A stretch of DNA of 55,732 bases, from assembly GCA_047975765.1 (NCBI GenBank), contig JBKEEF010000010.1:1-55732 (forward strand). Direction: 5' to 3'. Positions 7,253 to 16,197 of this stretch are shown in pieces. The number at the start of each line of letters is the position of its first letter. Positions within the stretch are counted from its first letter, which is position 1. This stretch comes from JAQWBS01 sp047975765 (GTDB lineage Bacteria > Pseudomonadota > Alphaproteobacteria > RF32 > CAG-239). Made by a program: the position numbers and the translations under genes. The notes beneath the pieces are model-generated. The model made no database searches and had not been told where the DNA came from. It saw only the letters and a list, made by a program, of their open reading frames with translations.

Positions 7253-8554
7253 ATGGATTTTGAAAAAAACTTACAAGAAGAAGATTCTAGAATTTTTGAT
7301 GCAATTGAACTTGAACTGAAACGTCAGCAAGATCAAATTGAACTCATTGCTTCTGAAAATATTGTTTCTAAGGCAATTTTACAAGCACAAGGAAGTATCT
7401 TAACAAACAAGTATGCAGAGGGATATCCTCATAGACGCTATTATGGTGGATGTGAATTTGTAGATATGGTTGAGGATTTGGCGATTGAACGTGCAAAGAA
7501 AATGTTCAAAGCAGAATTTGTCAATGTTCAGTCTCACTCTGGTTCTCAAGCAAATACGTCTGTTTTTGTGGCTTTACTGAAACCAAATGATGTTATTCTT
7601 GGAATGTCATTGGATTCTGGTGGACACCTCACACATGGTGCTAAGGTTTCTCTTTCTGGTAAATGGCTCACAGCTGTTCAATATGGTGTGAAACAAGATA
7701 CACAACTCATTGATTATGACCAAGCAGAAAAACTTGCTATAGAACATCAACCAAAATTGATTATTGCCGGTGGTTCAGCTTATCCTCGTCAGATAGATTT
7801 CAAAAGATTTAGAGAAATTGCAGATAAAGTTGGTGCATATTTAATGGTAGATATGGCACATTTTGCAGGTCTCGTAGCAGGTGGGGTTCATCCAAATCCA
7901 TTGGAATATGCTGATGTGGTTACAACGACAACACATAAAACATTGCGTGGACCAAGAGGTGGAATGGTTTTGACGAATAATCCAGAAATTGCAAAGAAAA
8001 TCGATTCTGCAACATTTCCAGGAATTCAAGGCGGACCTTTAATGCATGTTATTGCGGGAAAAGCTATTTGTTTTGGGGAAGCGCTTACCAAAGAATTTAA
8101 GGATTATGCCGCTCAAGTTGTTAAAAATGCTCAAGCTATGGGTAAGGTATTTAATGAAAGAGGCTTGAACCTCGTTTCAGGTGGAACAGATACGCATTTG
8201 CTTCTTGTAGATTTGCGTCCTAAAGGTTTAACAGGTGATGTTGTGTGTGAAGCTTTGGAACAAGCAAATATCACTTGCAACAAAAATTCCATTCCTTATG
8301 ATCCACAACCTCCAAAGGTGACTTCTGGTATCAGAGTAGGTAGTCCTGCTGGAACAACAAGAGGTTTCAAGGAAAAAGAATTTGAACTTATTGCAAACTA
8401 CATTTGTGATATTGTTGATGCGTTGGCGGATGTGAAACTTCATCATGGATCTTGTGATGTATGCGAAGCAGCAGAAATTGTGAGAGCAATTAGAGTAACT
8501 AGAGAAAAAGTTTCTGTCCTTTGTGAAAAGTTCCCAATTTATTCAGATTTGTAG
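7253..8554 (+). CDS. glyA: Serine hydroxymethyltransferase
   Basis: 433 residues. A PLP enzyme that interconverts serine and glycine with transfer of a one-carbon unit to tetrahydrofolate. The PLP lysine is K229 in TTTTHKTLRGPRGG. The family blocks LIASENIVS, SHSGSQAN, LTHGAKVSLSG and VDMAHFAGLVAGG are all present and in order. It lies between rpiB and ilvE with short gaps (26 and 12 bp), so it is probably cotranscribed. Confidence 0.98.
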   Translation: MDFEKNLQEEDSRIFDAIELELKRQQDQIELIASENIVSKAILQAQGSILTNKYAEGYPHRRYYGGCEFVDMVEDLAIERAKKMFKAEFVNVQSHSGSQANTSVFVALLKPNDVILGMSLDSGGHLTHGAKVSLSGKWLTAVQYGVKQDTQLIDYDQAEKLAIEHQPKLIIAGGSAYPRQIDFKRFREIADKVGAYLMVDMAHFAGLVAGGVHPNPLEYADVVTTTTHKTLRGPRGGMVLTNNPEIAKKIDSATFPGIQGGPLMHVIAGKAICFGEALTKEFKDYAAQVVKNAQAMGKVFNERGLNLVSGGTDTHLLLVDLRPKGLTGDVVCEALEQANITCNKNSIPYDPQPPKVTSGIRVGSPAGTTRGFKEKEFELIANYICDIVDALADVKLHHGSCDVCEAAEIVRAIRVTREKVSVLCEKFPIYSDL

Positions 8555-8566
8555 GAGAGATATGAG

Positions 8567-9637
8567 ATGAGTGGATTAGAATTTATTAAGTCATCTTCTT
8601 TGAAAGAAAAACCACAAGATATTACCAAAGTGTCTTTCGGAAAGCTTTTCACAGATTATATGTTCGAAATGGATTATTCACCTGATAAAGGTTGGTATGG
8701 GGCTAAGATTTTGCCTTATGCAGATATTGCCGTTGCACCGTCTAATGCAACACTTCACTATGGACAAGCTGTCTTTGAGGGAATGAAAGCTTTCAGAACA
8801 AAACATGATGAAGTTCGTGTCTTTAGAGCAGAAGACCATTTGAACAGACTTAATAATTCTAATCGCATCTTAGATATTCCACAAATTGATGTTAAGTTTG
8901 TGAAGGAGGCTTTGTTTAAGCTTTTAGAGATTGAAAAAGATTGGGTACCCAATTTGAAAGGTTCAAGTCTCTATGTTCGTCCTTTTATTTTTGCTGCAGA
9001 TGAGTATCTTGGCGTTGGGGTTAGTAAGACTTATAAATTGATGATTATTCTCTCTCCTGTATCTGCTTACTATGTGAATGGTTTTGCACCAGTTAAAATT
9101 ATGGTTGAAGATAAGTATGTTCGTGCTATTCGCGGTGGTCTAGGCGAAGCTAAAACTGCTGCCAATTATGCTGCAAGTCTTCATGCTGGGTTAGAAGCAC
9201 ATAAAAAAGGTTATGATCAAGTTTTGTGGTTAGATGGTGTTGAGCATAAATATATTGAAGAAGTTGGTTCTATGAATATCTTTTTCAAAATTGATGGAGA
9301 AATTGTCACACCTGCTCTCAATGGAAGCATCTTGAGTGGAATCACTCGAAGAACAGTTTTAGAAATTGCCAAGAAGTGGGGATATCCAACATCAGAACGT
9401 CGATTGTCAATTGAAGAAGTTTGTAAGGCTTATGATGAAGGTAAACTTGAAGAAGTTTTTGGCAGCGGAACAGCGGCTGTTATCTCTCCTGTGGGTGAGC
9501 TTTTGTATAAAGATAAAAAAATGCTCATTAATGACGGGAAGATAGGTTCTTTTGCACAAAAGATGTTCGACTATATTGCGGAAATGCAAAACGGACAAGA
9601 AGCAGATGTCTTCGGATTTTTTGAAAAAATAGCATAG
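8567..9637 (+). CDS. ilvE: Branched-chain amino acid aminotransferase (class IV PLP fold)
   Basis: 356 residues, the longer BCAT (group II) type found in many bacteria and mitochondria. It transfers amino groups between Leu/Ile/Val and 2-oxoglutarate. The PLP lysine is K196 in GGLGEAKTAANYAAS; also visible are LHYGQAVFEGMKAF, YVRPFIFA, LWLDGVEHKYIEEVGSMN and SGITRRTVLEIA. It starts 12 bp after glyA. Its placement between glyA and murF is not the usual order, but no break in base use is seen. Confidence 0.95.
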   Translation: MSGLEFIKSSSLKEKPQDITKVSFGKLFTDYMFEMDYSPDKGWYGAKILPYADIAVAPSNATLHYGQAVFEGMKAFRTKHDEVRVFRAEDHLNRLNNSNRILDIPQIDVKFVKEALFKLLEIEKDWVPNLKGSSLYVRPFIFAADEYLGVGVSKTYKLMIILSPVSAYYVNGFAPVKIMVEDKYVRAIRGGLGEAKTAANYAASLHAGLEAHKKGYDQVLWLDGVEHKYIEEVGSMNIFFKIDGEIVTPALNGSILSGITRRTVLEIAKKWGYPTSERRLSIEEVCKAYDEGKLEEVFGSGTAAVISPVGELLYKDKKMLINDGKIGSFAQKMFDYIAEMQNGQEADVFGFFEKIA

Positions 9638-9712
9638 TATATCTATTGTAATTTTTAACGATTGTGATATTTTTAGTTCATAGCGATATTGTGTTTATGG
9701 AAAGGGTTTCTC

Positions 9713-11095
9713 GTGTTTAGAATTAATTCTAAGAAAATTGCGGAAGTTTTGTGTTCGGTTTCAAACGTGATTGATGTCGACATTGATAATATCTCCACAG
9801 ATAGCAGAGATATTAAAAAAGGAAGTTTGTTTATTGCGATCAAAGGCGAAAATTTTGATGGGCATGACTTCGTTTTTGACGTTATTGAAAAGGGTGCAGA
9901 AGCTGCGGTGGTTGAAAAGCTCCTTCCAGATGTGCCAACGACACGTCAAATTTTAGTTTGTGATACAAAAAAAGCCTATTTAGAAATTGGAAATTATATT
10001 CGCAGAAAATTCAAAGGAAAAATGATTTCTCTAACAGGAAGTGCGGGCAAAACGACAACAAAAGAAGCTTTGAAATTCATCTTGTCAAAATTTGCACCAG
10101 CTTATGCTACAACGGGCAATTTTAATAATAACATAGGGGTTCCAAAAACACTATGTGATTTGGATATGATGGCTAAATATGCTGTTTTGGAAGCTGGAAT
10201 GAGTTCTAAGGGTGAAATTTCCTCAATGATTGGTTTTGTTGAGCCAGATATTGCGATTGTGACCAATGTTTATCCGATGCATATTGAGTTTTTTGAAAAT
10301 ATCGAAGGAATTGCTTATGCAAAGTCTGAAATTTTTGAAGGATTGAGTAAAAAGGGTGTTGCGGTTATCAATGAAGATACAAACTGTGCAGATATTTTGA
10401 TTTCTCAAGCAAAAGCAAAAACAACAAATCTTGTGCTTTATGGTAAGAAAAATATTGTTTCTGTTGTAGAAAAAGAAGATAGCACTTTTGTCGTGGCTGA
10501 AATTGGTGGTAAAAAAGTTGAATTTGAACTTTCAAATTTAGGCGAACATCATGTCTATAATGCACTTTGCGTGCTGAGTGTGGTTGATGTTTTAGGAATT
10601 GATGTTGTCGAAGCAGCTGTGCATTTGAAAGATTTTGGTGCTGTTGAGGGTAGGGGCAAAAGATATAAACTTTCTTTGCCAAATGGCGGTGAATATACGC
10701 TTATTGATGAGAGTTATTCTGGGCAACCAGAAGCAATGAGATTGGCAATTAAGTCTTTGAATGAAATTAAAGCCAAAGGCAGAAAAATTGTTGTCTTGGG
10801 GAAAATGGCAGAACTTGGTGAACATTCTCAAAAAGAACATATTCTTGTTGGTAAGACTTTGGCAGATTCAAAAATTGATGTTGTGGTATGTATTTGTCCC
10901 GAAACAAAAGATATTTTAGCTCAACTTGGTGAGAAGTTTGAGACATATTATTTTGAGAATAATGATAAATTAGAAGACTTTTTGCTAAATAAGTTGTTGC
11001 AAAACAATGATACTATGCTAATAAAAGGAGCAAGATATTCTTCAAAACTTTATAAAACGGCAAAACTTTTGATTGAAAATGGAGAAAACAAATAA
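9713..11095 (+). CDS. murF: UDP-N-acetylmuramoyl-tripeptide--D-alanyl-D-alanine ligase
   Basis: About 460 residues. ATP-dependent ligase that adds D-Ala-D-Ala to the peptidoglycan precursor in the cytoplasm. The Mur-ligase P-loop is LTGSAGKTTTKE, followed by TTGNFNNNIGVPKTL and EAGMSSKGEIS, which are specific to MurF; the C-terminal domain carries DESYSGQPEAM and VLGKMAELGEHS. I chose the GTG at 9713 (AAAGGG 7 nt upstream) over a TTG at 9689. It is detached from any mur/fts cluster, with only housekeeping genes around. The stop overlaps the nrdR start by one base. Confidence 0.96.
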   Translation: MFRINSKKIAEVLCSVSNVIDVDIDNISTDSRDIKKGSLFIAIKGENFDGHDFVFDVIEKGAEAAVVEKLLPDVPTTRQILVCDTKKAYLEIGNYIRRKFKGKMISLTGSAGKTTTKEALKFILSKFAPAYATTGNFNNNIGVPKTLCDLDMMAKYAVLEAGMSSKGEISSMIGFVEPDIAIVTNVYPMHIEFFENIEGIAYAKSEIFEGLSKKGVAVINEDTNCADILISQAKAKTTNLVLYGKKNIVSVVEKEDSTFVVAEIGGKKVEFELSNLGEHHVYNALCVLSVVDVLGIDVVEAAVHLKDFGAVEGRGKRYKLSLPNGGEYTLIDESYSGQPEAMRLAIKSLNEIKAKGRKIVVLGKMAELGEHSQKEHILVGKTLADSKIDVVVCICPETKDILAQLGEKFETYYFENNDKLEDFLLNKLLQNNDTMLIKGARYSSKLYKTAKLLIENGENK

Positions 11096-11568
11096 TGCGT
11101 TGTCCTTTTTGCAATAGCATAGATACACAAGTGAAAGATTCTCGTACGACTGATGATAGCACAACAATCAGAAGAAGAAGAGAATGTTTGGAATGTGGAT
11201 CTCGCTTTACAACTTTTGAACGTGTTCAACTCCGTGAGTTGGTCGTGGTTAAGAAAAATGGTGATAGAACCATGTTTGATAGGGACAAACTTGCAAAGTC
11301 TATCCAAATCTCTGTCAGAAAGCGTCCTGTGAGTGCTGAAAGAGTTGAAAAGATTGTCAATTCAATTCAGAGAAAATTGGAAAGTTCTGGTGAAGCAGAA
11401 ATTGCAACAAGAACGATTGGTGAATATGTAATGGAATCATTACTCAGTCTTGACCATATTGCATATATTCGTTTTGCATCAGTTTATAAAGACTTTAGAG
11501 AAGTGAAAGATTTTGAGGAATTTGTTGAGACAATTGACCAATTTGCAAAACCCAAAGAGGGAGAATAA
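11095..11568 (+). CDS. nrdR: Transcriptional repressor NrdR
   Basis: 157 residues. Repressor of ribonucleotide reductase genes that senses ATP/dATP. The N-terminal zinc ribbon has C3, C6, C31 and C34 (RCPFCNS and CLECGSRF), followed by the ATP-cone domain (VKKNGDRTMFDRDKLAKSI). Its ATG overlaps the murF stop (TAATG), so translation is coupled. In many Alphaproteobacteria nrdR is followed by ribD/ribE/ribH before nusB; here nusB follows directly. Confidence 0.97.
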   Translation: MRCPFCNSIDTQVKDSRTTDDSTTIRRRRECLECGSRFTTFERVQLRELVVVKKNGDRTMFDRDKLAKSIQISVRKRPVSAERVEKIVNSIQRKLESSGEAEIATRTIGEYVMESLLSLDHIAYIRFASVYKDFREVKDFEEFVETIDQFAKPKEGE

Positions 11569-11576
11569 GAAGAACT

Positions 11577-12062
11577 ATGGGTAAGTTTATTTCAAAAAAA
11601 ATTAAAATGAAAACTGTAGCAAGATTAGCTGCGGTTCAAGCAAGTTATATGATTGATTATAGTAATCTTCCTGTTGATGAAGTGATTAGTGATTTCATCA
11701 GAGGTGAAGTTGGTCGCTATGCAATCAAAGAAGATTTTGAGCATAATATTGAAGAACTTGAAGAACTTTCAGAACTGGACACAGTCTATTTTGAAGAAAT
11801 TGTTCGTGGTGCTCACCAAAACAAGGAAAGCCTTGAAAAATCTATCAATGAATTTTTGGCAGATGATTTTGTGTTCGAACGTTTTGACGGAACACTTCAA
11901 GCGCTTTTGCTTTGTGCAGTTTATGAAATTGTGTATAATAGCGAAACAGATGCTCGTGTTTTGATTCAAGAATATGTTGACTTAGCGTATGCTTTCTTCA
12001 CGAAGAAAGAACCAAAAATGGTCAATGCACTCTTGGATAAAATCGCTAAAGTGATGAGATAA
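11577..12062 (+). CDS. nusB: Transcription antitermination protein NusB
   Basis: 161 residues, all-helical. NusB with NusE binds boxA RNA to keep RNA polymerase processive on rRNA operons. The family opening (TVARLAAVQASYMID), FDGTLQALLLCAVYEI and the C-terminal VLIQEYVDLAYAFF...MVNALLDKIAK pattern identify it. GGGAG lies 10 nt before the ATG. The gap to nrdR is 8 bp and to def 16 bp. Confidence 0.93.
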   Translation: MGKFISKKIKMKTVARLAAVQASYMIDYSNLPVDEVISDFIRGEVGRYAIKEDFEHNIEELEELSELDTVYFEEIVRGAHQNKESLEKSINEFLADDFVFERFDGTLQALLLCAVYEIVYNSETDARVLIQEYVDLAYAFFTKKEPKMVNALLDKIAKVMR

Positions 12063-12078
12063 TAAATAGGACGACAAT

Positions 12079-12603
12079 ATGGCAAAATTGCAAGTTTTAG
12101 AACACCCACATCCCATTTTGAAGAAAAAAGCTCAACGTGTTGAAAAAGTTGATGATGAGATTAGAAAACTTCTAGATGATATGTTGGAAACAATGTATGA
12201 CGGCGGTGTCGGTTTGGCAGCTCCTCAAGTTGGTGTGTCTAAAAGAATCATTGTTGTTGATGCCTTCCAGCCAGAAGGTGGCGGTCAAGGTGAGCCAATG
12301 TACTTTGTTAATCCTGAAATCATTTGGAATAGTGAAGAAAAAGTTTTGTTCTGCGAAGGTTGTTTGTCTATTCCTGGTCAAAGTGCAGAAGTTGAAAGAT
12401 TTGAAAAAATTAAAATCAGATATCAAGATTATAATGGGCAAGAAAAAGAACTTTTGGCAGATGATTTCTTGGCAATTGTTTTGCAACACGAAATTGACCA
12501 TTTGGACGGGATTTTATATATTGATAGAATTAGTCGCTTGAAGCGAAATATGCTTCTCAAAAAGCTTGAAAAAGCTCGCAAAGATAATTCAGAAGAAGAA
12601 TAG
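12079..12603 (+). CDS. def: Peptide deformylase
   Basis: 174 residues. Metal-dependent removal of the formyl group from nascent N-terminal fMet. All three signature motifs are present: GVGLAAPQVG (residues 43-52), EGCLSIPG with metal ligand C95, and QHEIDHLDG with ligands H137 and H141 and catalytic E138. It pairs with fmt, which starts 10 bp downstream, so formylation and deformylation are coexpressed. Confidence 0.98.
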   Translation: MAKLQVLEHPHPILKKKAQRVEKVDDEIRKLLDDMLETMYDGGVGLAAPQVGVSKRIIVVDAFQPEGGGQGEPMYFVNPEIIWNSEEKVLFCEGCLSIPGQSAEVERFEKIKIRYQDYNGQEKELLADDFLAIVLQHEIDHLDGILYIDRISRLKRNMLLKKLEKARKDNSEEE

Positions 12604-12613
12604 GAAAAAGCAG

Positions 12614-13519
12614 ATGAAAGTTGTTTTTATGGGAACACCGGATTTTTCGGTTCCAGTACTTAAAGCCTTGTGTGAAAAACACAACGTTGTTTGTGTATAT
12701 TCTCAACCGGCAAAAGAGGCAGGAAGAGGGCAAAAAGTGACAAAAACTCCAATTCATTTGTTTGCAGAGTCTCAAGGAATTGAAGTTCGTACACCAAAAT
12801 CACTTAGAAATGCTGAGGAACAAGAAAAGTTTGCAGCATTAGGCGCTGATGTTGCCGTCGTGGCTGCTTATGGGTTAATTTTGCCAAAACCTATTTTGGA
12901 GGCTTTTCCAAAAGGCTGTATCAATGTTCATGCATCTTTGCTTCCTCGTTGGCGTGGAGCAGCTCCAATTCAGCGTGTGATTGAAGCTGGCGATGATAAA
13001 TCTGGTGTGACGATTATGAATATGGCAGAGGGTTTAGATACGGGTGATATGCTCCTCAAAGGTGATGTTGCAATCACTGGTGACACAACAGGTGGAAGCC
13101 TTCATGATGCTTTGTCGGAGATTGGAGCAAAATTGATGATTGAGGTTTTGGATAGGTATGATGAAATCGTTTCTGAAGTTCAAGATGACAGTCTCACTTG
13201 TTATGCTAAAAAAATTGAAAAAGAAGAAAGTAAATTAGATTTTTCCCTTTCCGCAATAGAACTCGAAAGAAAAATTAGGGCTTTCAATCCATATCCTGCA
13301 ACATATTTTGAATATGACGGAGAAAGATTCAAAATTCACAAGGCAAAAGTTTCTCAAGGAAAAGGTAATATTGGAGAGATTGTTTCTGCTAATCCTTTGC
13401 AGATTGCTTGTGGAGAAGGTGTTCTTGAAGTTCTTGAAATTCAAAGACAAGGCAAAAAAGCAATGAGTTGTGCTGAGTTTTTGAAAGGGTTTGCATTTCG
13501 CAAAGAACTTTTGAAATAA
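12614..13519 (+). CDS. fmt: Methionyl-tRNA formyltransferase
   Basis: 301 residues. Formylates initiator Met-tRNA with 10-formyl-THF. The start MKVVFMGTPDFSVPVL is the family's standard N-terminus, with AGGAAAAAG before the ATG at 12614; a longer frame from 12566 would run back into def. Catalytic N104 and H106 are in INVHASLLPRWRGAAPIQ and D142 is in GLDTGDM. The C-terminal OB-like domain follows from about residue 205. Last gene of the rpiB-to-fmt run; 83 bp separate it from the next gene. Confidence 0.97.
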   Translation: MKVVFMGTPDFSVPVLKALCEKHNVVCVYSQPAKEAGRGQKVTKTPIHLFAESQGIEVRTPKSLRNAEEQEKFAALGADVAVVAAYGLILPKPILEAFPKGCINVHASLLPRWRGAAPIQRVIEAGDDKSGVTIMNMAEGLDTGDMLLKGDVAITGDTTGGSLHDALSEIGAKLMIEVLDRYDEIVSEVQDDSLTCYAKKIEKEESKLDFSLSAIELERKIRAFNPYPATYFEYDGERFKIHKAKVSQGKGNIGEIVSANPLQIACGEGVLEVLEIQRQGKKAMSCAEFLKGFAFRKELLK

Positions 13520-13602
13520 TCTTTTTCTCTTGAAAATTCATATAATCTTTATATTTATAGGATATTGTTATAGCTATATTTTATAGAAAATAGGATGTCA
13601 AA

Positions 13603-15222
13603 ATGAAAATTCTTGAAGTGTCAATTGTCAGATCTTTAGGCTTTAGGCTTCTTAATGAAATTCGGCTAGATACAGGCTTGCTTCCCAAAGGACATGTCAT
13701 TACTGAAGATGATATCTTGATGTTTCAAATTATGGGTTTGAAAAAAATCCGTGTGATTGAGCTTGAAAGTGGTGAAATTGAGCAAAAAACTGCTGCAGGG
13801 ATTATTTCAGCAAAACTTTGTGGTGAAAATACAGCATATACTATTGATGACGATGGCATTGTAGAAATTTCTTCGGCTGTTGATGGACATTTTTCTGCAG
13901 ATGAAAAAAGAATTGAAAAATTTAATATTATTCAAAGAAATGTCATTCTTAACACTATTCCTTGTTATTCAAATGTCAAAGCAGGTGATTTGATTGCCAA
14001 GCTAGATTTTTCTTTACCTCTCTATCAAAATGATGAAATTAATAGGCTTGCAATTGCTTTGTCTGGTAATACTTCTCTGCTTTCTGTTGAAGTTTCTAAA
14101 AAAAGAAAAGTAGGTTTGATTTATGTTCGGTTTTATAATGATAAAACTGAGCAGGAATACTTTACTTCTGTTCTTTCAAAAGTGATTACTGAAACAAAAA
14201 GCTTACAACTAGATTTTTCCAAAGAATATTTTGCAGAGTTTGACGAACATTCAGTTGCAAACGCGATTGATGATGCCATAAGAGACGGAAATGAAATTGT
14301 TGTGCTTATTTCTTCAATGAAAAATATTACAGATCAAGATTTATTGGTTCGTGGTATAGAAATCACAGCAGATGAAATGGTCGTTAAATATGTTGATGTC
14401 GTTGGAGCGTCAGATTTGTTTATTGCTGTTAAAAAAAACATTAAAATTATTTCTATCCCGTTTAATTATAACAAGGTTAAATCTTCTTTCTTAAATGAAA
14501 TGATTTATAAGGCAATGATACGTGAAAAGCTTTTGCCAACAGATTTTTATGTTCGAAATAATTTCATTGAAGACTTATCAGAAAAGGTTTCAGATAAGGA
14601 TAAAAAAATGGTTTATGTTTCTTCTGATGAAGCCGAAAGTGGAGATATTGCTGTTGTTGTCTTAGCTGCAGGAGCTTCTCTTCGTGCGGGTAAAGATAAG
14701 CTTATGCAAGAATATCAAGGGAAGCCTTTGTTCTATAATGCTGTTCAAGAAGCAGTTAGAGCTAAAGCTGGGCCTGTGTTTTTGATTACTGGTGGAAAAC
14801 ATGAAGAAATGACAGAATCTGTTCAAGATTTGGACATTAATATTGTGCATAATCTTGCATATCGCGAAGGTGTCAAAAGTTCAATTAGGCTTGGGCTTAA
14901 TCATGTTCCAAATTCTTGTAAAGGCGCAATTCTACTGCCTGCAGATATGCCTCATATCACAGCGGCACATCTGAATAAAATGATAAAGGTTTTTGATAGA
15001 AGCAAAGAAAAGCAAGTTGTAATAACATCTTATAAGGGGATTAAATATAATCCTGTGTTGTGGAGTAAGGCGTTGTTTAATATGGCTGATGTTGTTCCTG
15101 AAAATTCTGAGCTCAGACCTGTATTGGTAGAATTTGAAGATGTGACGCAGCTAGTAAAGGTTAAAACAGCTGAAGATGTTTTTGATGTGACTTATCCAGC
15201 AGATGTTCAAAAAATTTCGTAA
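13603..15222 (+). CDS. Molybdopterin-binding / MobA-like nucleotidyltransferase fusion protein
   Basis: 539 residues in two parts. Residues 1 to about 335 resemble the alphaproteobacterial MoeA/MoaB-like 'molybdopterin-binding' module. From about residue 348 a MobA/MocA-type NTP-transferase begins with VVVLAAGASLRAGKDKLM (the G-x-S-x-R-x-G-x-x-K nucleotide loop, slightly varied), then ILLPADMPHITAAHL with the metal-binding Asp. This two-domain arrangement is known in Alphaproteobacteria and is thought to act in cytosine- or guanine-dinucleotide molybdenum cofactor maturation. No molybdoenzyme or other moa/moe gene is in the window, so the substrate is uncertain. Confidence 0.8.
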   Translation: MKILEVSIVRSLGFRLLNEIRLDTGLLPKGHVITEDDILMFQIMGLKKIRVIELESGEIEQKTAAGIISAKLCGENTAYTIDDDGIVEISSAVDGHFSADEKRIEKFNIIQRNVILNTIPCYSNVKAGDLIAKLDFSLPLYQNDEINRLAIALSGNTSLLSVEVSKKRKVGLIYVRFYNDKTEQEYFTSVLSKVITETKSLQLDFSKEYFAEFDEHSVANAIDDAIRDGNEIVVLISSMKNITDQDLLVRGIEITADEMVVKYVDVVGASDLFIAVKKNIKIISIPFNYNKVKSSFLNEMIYKAMIREKLLPTDFYVRNNFIEDLSEKVSDKDKKMVYVSSDEAESGDIAVVVLAAGASLRAGKDKLMQEYQGKPLFYNAVQEAVRAKAGPVFLITGGKHEEMTESVQDLDINIVHNLAYREGVKSSIRLGLNHVPNSCKGAILLPADMPHITAAHLNKMIKVFDRSKEKQVVITSYKGIKYNPVLWSKALFNMADVVPENSELRPVLVEFEDVTQLVKVKTAEDVFDVTYPADVQKIS

Positions 15223-15237
15223 GAACTAAACCAGAAA

Positions 15238-15675
15238 TTAGGCAAATTCGTCCACTTCTTCAATGATTTCATTTTTTTCATAGAAATGTTTGGCATAATT
15301 ATCATTTGGATTTCTTTCCTTTCTGATAATTCTTTGATTTGCACCATAAACATTCACCTGACTTGCTGAAGAGTTTGTTGTTTCAGGTTCTTCAATCGTT
15401 TCTAAAACTTCAAGTGTCGTGATGGAAACAGCATTAATCGGAGGGTGATAATTAATACTTTCCTCGGTGGTTTCTTGTTTTTTTTGTCTTTCTTTATGAA
15501 AGTTGTCAAAGCTTTGTTCGTTTTCTTTTTGGATTCCGACAGTTCCTGAGACAGCATCTGCTGTTTCGACGCTTTCTATGTCTTCGTTTCTGCGGTTGCC
15601 GACACGGGTATTTCTGGTGTTGCCAGCTCTCGACGAATTTGTTCCCGACACCTTACTAGTTGAGGTCACGCTCAT
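15238..15675 (-). CDS. Hypothetical, probably disordered protein near flagellar genes
   Basis: About 145 residues, not recognised. It is rich in Ser, Thr, Asn, Glu and Arg, with almost no hydrophobic stretches (SVTSTSKVSGTNSSRAGNT at the start, acidic EEVDEFA at the end), so it is probably largely unfolded. There is no signal peptide. The ATG at 15675 is preceded by AAGGAG at good spacing; a GTG one codon earlier is too close. It lies 84 bp downstream of the FlhB-like gene on the same strand, so a flagellar-secretion role (for example a secreted or chaperone-bound protein) is possible but only by position. Confidence 0.6.
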   Translation of the reverse strand: MSVTSTSKVSGTNSSRAGNTRNTRVGNRRNEDIESVETADAVSGTVGIQKENEQSFDNFHKERQKKQETTEESINYHPPINAVSITTLEVLETIEEPETTNSSASQVNVYGANQRIIRKERNPNDNYAKHFYEKNEIIEEVDEFA

Positions 15676-15759
15676 CACACCACTCCTTATGGTTATATTC
15701 TACATAATATCATAGCTTTTTGGGGAAATCTATAATTATTTGAAATATAGAACTATTTT

Positions 15760-16080
15760 TTAGGTTTCCTTCATTTTACTATTCATTTTATAGACATAAG
15801 AAATGATTTCAGAAACAGCATAAAAAGCTTCAAGAGGGATTTCTTCATTTATATCGACAGTTTTCAGAATTTGGACAAGATCAGCATCTTTTCTGATTTC
15901 AATGTTATTTTCTTCAGCAATTTTGACAATTCTTTGAGCAACTTCACCTTGTCCTTTGGCAGTGACAATTGGTGCATTATCTTTGGCGATGTTATATTCT
16001 AAAGCAACTGCATAATCTGGGGATAGAGTCAAATGTTTCTTGCTCTCATTTCCATTTTTGCTATCATCTGACCTAGACAT
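15760..16080 (-). CDS. FlhB C-terminal domain-like protein (FhlB type)
   Basis: 106 residues matching only the cytoplasmic domain of FlhB/YscU export-switch proteins: PDYAVALEYNIAKDNAPIVTAKGQG, then IVKIAEENNIEIRKDADLVQIL and EEIPLEAFYAVSEIISYVY. The NPTH autocleavage site of FlhB is replaced by LSPDY and no membrane part exists. Such stand-alone FhlB proteins are known and can partly replace the FlhB C-terminal domain. Divergent from flgB, with about 120 bp between them holding the sigma-54 promoter. Confidence 0.85.
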   Translation of the reverse strand: MSRSDDSKNGNESKKHLTLSPDYAVALEYNIAKDNAPIVTAKGQGEVAQRIVKIAEENNIEIRKDADLVQILKTVDINEEIPLEAFYAVSEIISYVYKMNSKMKET

Positions 16081-16157
16081 TGTGTTAAAAAAACCTTAAT
16101 TTTGTGAAGTTATAAAGAGTTTATTTCTTTGGGGAATAATTTGCAAGGGTTTTTATT

Positions 16158-16173
16158 TGGCACATTTTTTGCA
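16158..16173 (+). promoter_or_regulatory. Sigma-54 (-24/-12) promoter of the flgB-flgC-fliE operon
   Basis: TGGCAC (16158-16163), a 5-bp spacer, then TTGCA (16169-16173) match the sigma-54 consensus TGGCAC-N5-TTGCW exactly. The invariant GG and GC are 10 bp apart. Transcription would start near 16185, just ahead of flgB. It needs an enhancer-binding activator (FlbD/FleQ-like), which is not in the window. Confidence 0.88.
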
Positions 16174-16197
16174 TAAGTTCAATCATATAGGGAGAAT

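Noticed and set aside
7854..7867. Sigma-54-like TGGCAC...TTGCA inside glyA
   Set aside because: The spacer is 3 bp, not 5, and it lies in conserved coding sequence.
9689..9712. TTG start for murF
   Set aside because: The GTG at 9713 has a better ribosome site and gives the usual MurF N-terminus.
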